From NCBI GenBank assembly GCA_903824455.1, contig CAIJWY010000066.1:1-5951 (forward strand): 5,951 bases of DNA. Reading direction: 5' to 3'. Numbering within the stretch: position 1 is the stretch's first letter; each line of letters starts with the position of its first letter. The stretch is from an uncultured Micrococcales bacterium. Lineage in GTDB: Bacteria; Actinomycetota; Actinomycetes; Actinomycetales; Microbacteriaceae. The notes below the pieces were generated by a model that saw only the letters and a list, made by a program, of their open reading frames with translations, did not search any database and was not told the DNA's origin. Of the stretch, positions 5,237 to 5,951 are shown in pieces. Made by a program: the position numbers and the translations under genes.

Positions 5237-5951
5237 TTAGAGTCGGTGTGGCTGAAGAACGTAACGGAAGTTGTCCGTCTCTTTTTCGTCCTTGGGGTTG
5301 TGGCTGGAGATCAGAACCGGGCTTGGCTTGTTTGGGTTGCCATTATTCATAAATGAGATTTTGGTGAATTCGGTGGTCACACCGGTCAATCCGTCGATTA
5401 CATAACGAGGACGTAGTTTGATCACCTTGTCGTCGCCGGTCATTTCGATCGGAACAGCTTCCGAGGCCTGTGCAACTTCATTCTCTGACGCCTCTAAAAC
5501 CAGTTTGCCGCTTAGGAATTCGCATTTCATCGGAACGTCGTTTTCCAAGACCAAGCCGACTCGACGCGTGGAGTCGATTAGGTCCTGGGTATTCACAATT
5601 GCGAAGTCCGGGATGTCGGTCTTTGGTAGGTGCTCCTTGATGTCGGGGTAACGACCCTTGATCAGCAGCGACGTGATGGTTCTATTGTTTGCCTTGAATG
5701 CAATTAGGCCGCGAGCTTCGTCATTGTTGATTGAAAGGGTTAGCTCGCCTTGGTGGCCGAAGGTTTTTGCCACTTCACTGAGAGTTCTAAGTGGAACTAC
5801 AGAAATATACCCAACCAGACCTGGTTTTCCAGACCAAGGAACCTCTTTCACAGCCATGCGGTTTCGATCGGTTCCCAGCATTGATATGTTTTTCTCTTCA
5901 ACTTCGAAAAGGATTCCGTTCAGGGTCATCACGTGATCGTTTTTGGCAACT
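5237..5951 (-). CDS. dnaN: DNA polymerase III beta sliding clamp, C-terminal 237 residues (5' end beyond window)
   Basis: The beta clamp is a ring-shaped dimer that tethers DNA polymerase III and other enzymes to DNA. The reading frame is open to the right edge, so this is the C-terminal part of a protein of roughly 380 residues. It begins within domain II: LNGILFEVE and GTDRNRMAV (partial residues 26-34) match the E. coli LNGMLFETE and ATDGHRLAV segments. SLLIKGRYPDIKEHLP (94-109) ends domain II. Domain III follows with DSTRRVGLV, AQASEAVPIE and the final NFRYVLQPHRL. The C-terminal partner-binding segment has Gln233 where E. coli has Met362, while Pro, Arg and the terminal Leu are kept. The internal GTG-ATG at 5932-5927 is not a real start, because homology continues upstream of it. 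It is probably cotranscribed with gnd, 20 nt downstream. Confidence 0.97.
   Translation of the reverse strand, partial: VAKNDHVMTLNGILFEVEEKNISMLGTDRNRMAVKEVPWSGKPGLVGYISVVPLRTLSEVAKTFGHQGELTLSINNDEARGLIAFKANNRTITSLLIKGRYPDIKEHLPKTDIPDFAIVNTQDLIDSTRRVGLVLENDVPMKCEFLSGKLVLEASENEVAQASEAVPIEMTGDDKVIKLRPRYVIDGLTGVTTEFTKISFMNNGNPNKPSPVLISSHNPKDEKETDNFRYVLQPHRL

Noticed and set aside
5927..5932. GTG-ATG as a start for a short dnaN
   Set aside because: The frame is open to the window edge and clamp homology continues upstream, so the gene is cut by the window rather than short.
1..5951. Defence system, mobile element, prophage, CRISPR or other unknown system
   Set aside because: All six genes are recognised core replication, repair or metabolic genes in a known order; gaps are 138 nt or less, and no transposase, integrase or direct-repeat array is present.

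Overview
The window is a compact, one-directional stretch of the chromosomal replication-origin neighbourhood of an actinobacterium. All six genes lie on the minus strand, so transcription runs from high to low coordinates: dnaN (3' part), gnd, recF, dciA (DUF721), gyrB and gyrA (5' part). The order dnaN-gnd-recF-DUF721-gyrB-gyrA, with a short-form 6-phosphogluconate dehydrogenase between the clamp and RecF, is a known actinobacterial arrangement. Several protein details agree: the RecF signature motif is of the HGESWS type, the DciA-like protein ends in GRGPRDTYG, and GyrB is short, without the Toprim-region insertion of the E. coli type. Base composition looks close to 50% G+C by eye (not counted), which is low for the phylum. 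This would suit a small-genome planktonic Microbacteriaceae member (Rhodoluna/Aquiluna-like), but that placement is inference.

Layout from the right edge: dnaN enters from beyond 5951 and ends at 5237. A 20-nt gap with a good ribosome-binding site leads to gnd (5216-4329). A 27-nt gap containing a perfect inverted repeat leads to recF (4301-3138). recF overlaps dciA by 8 nt (GTG start at 3145). The largest gap, 138 nt (2519-2656), holds several inverted repeats and probably the gyrB promoter or leader. gyrB (2518-578) is followed 25 nt later by gyrA, which runs off the left edge. No stretch over 300 nt lacks a gene. There are no RNA genes, mobile elements or CRISPR arrays.

Functionally, the genes supply the sliding clamp, gap-repair recombination at stalled forks (RecF), loading of the replicative helicase (DciA) and relief of positive supercoils (DNA gyrase). 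gnd is the metabolic outsider; it makes ribulose 5-phosphate, a nucleotide precursor, and NAD(P)H. If the origin lies beyond the right edge near dnaA, as is usual, all genes are co-directional with the replication fork.

I found no new system here. The points worth a second look are small: the structured gap in front of gyrB, a hairpin across the gnd stop codon next to the recF ribosome-binding site, an in-frame A AAA AAG heptamer followed by a possible stem-loop in dciA, a cofactor-loop change in Gnd that may favour NADP+, and a substituted residue in the C-terminal pocket of the clamp.
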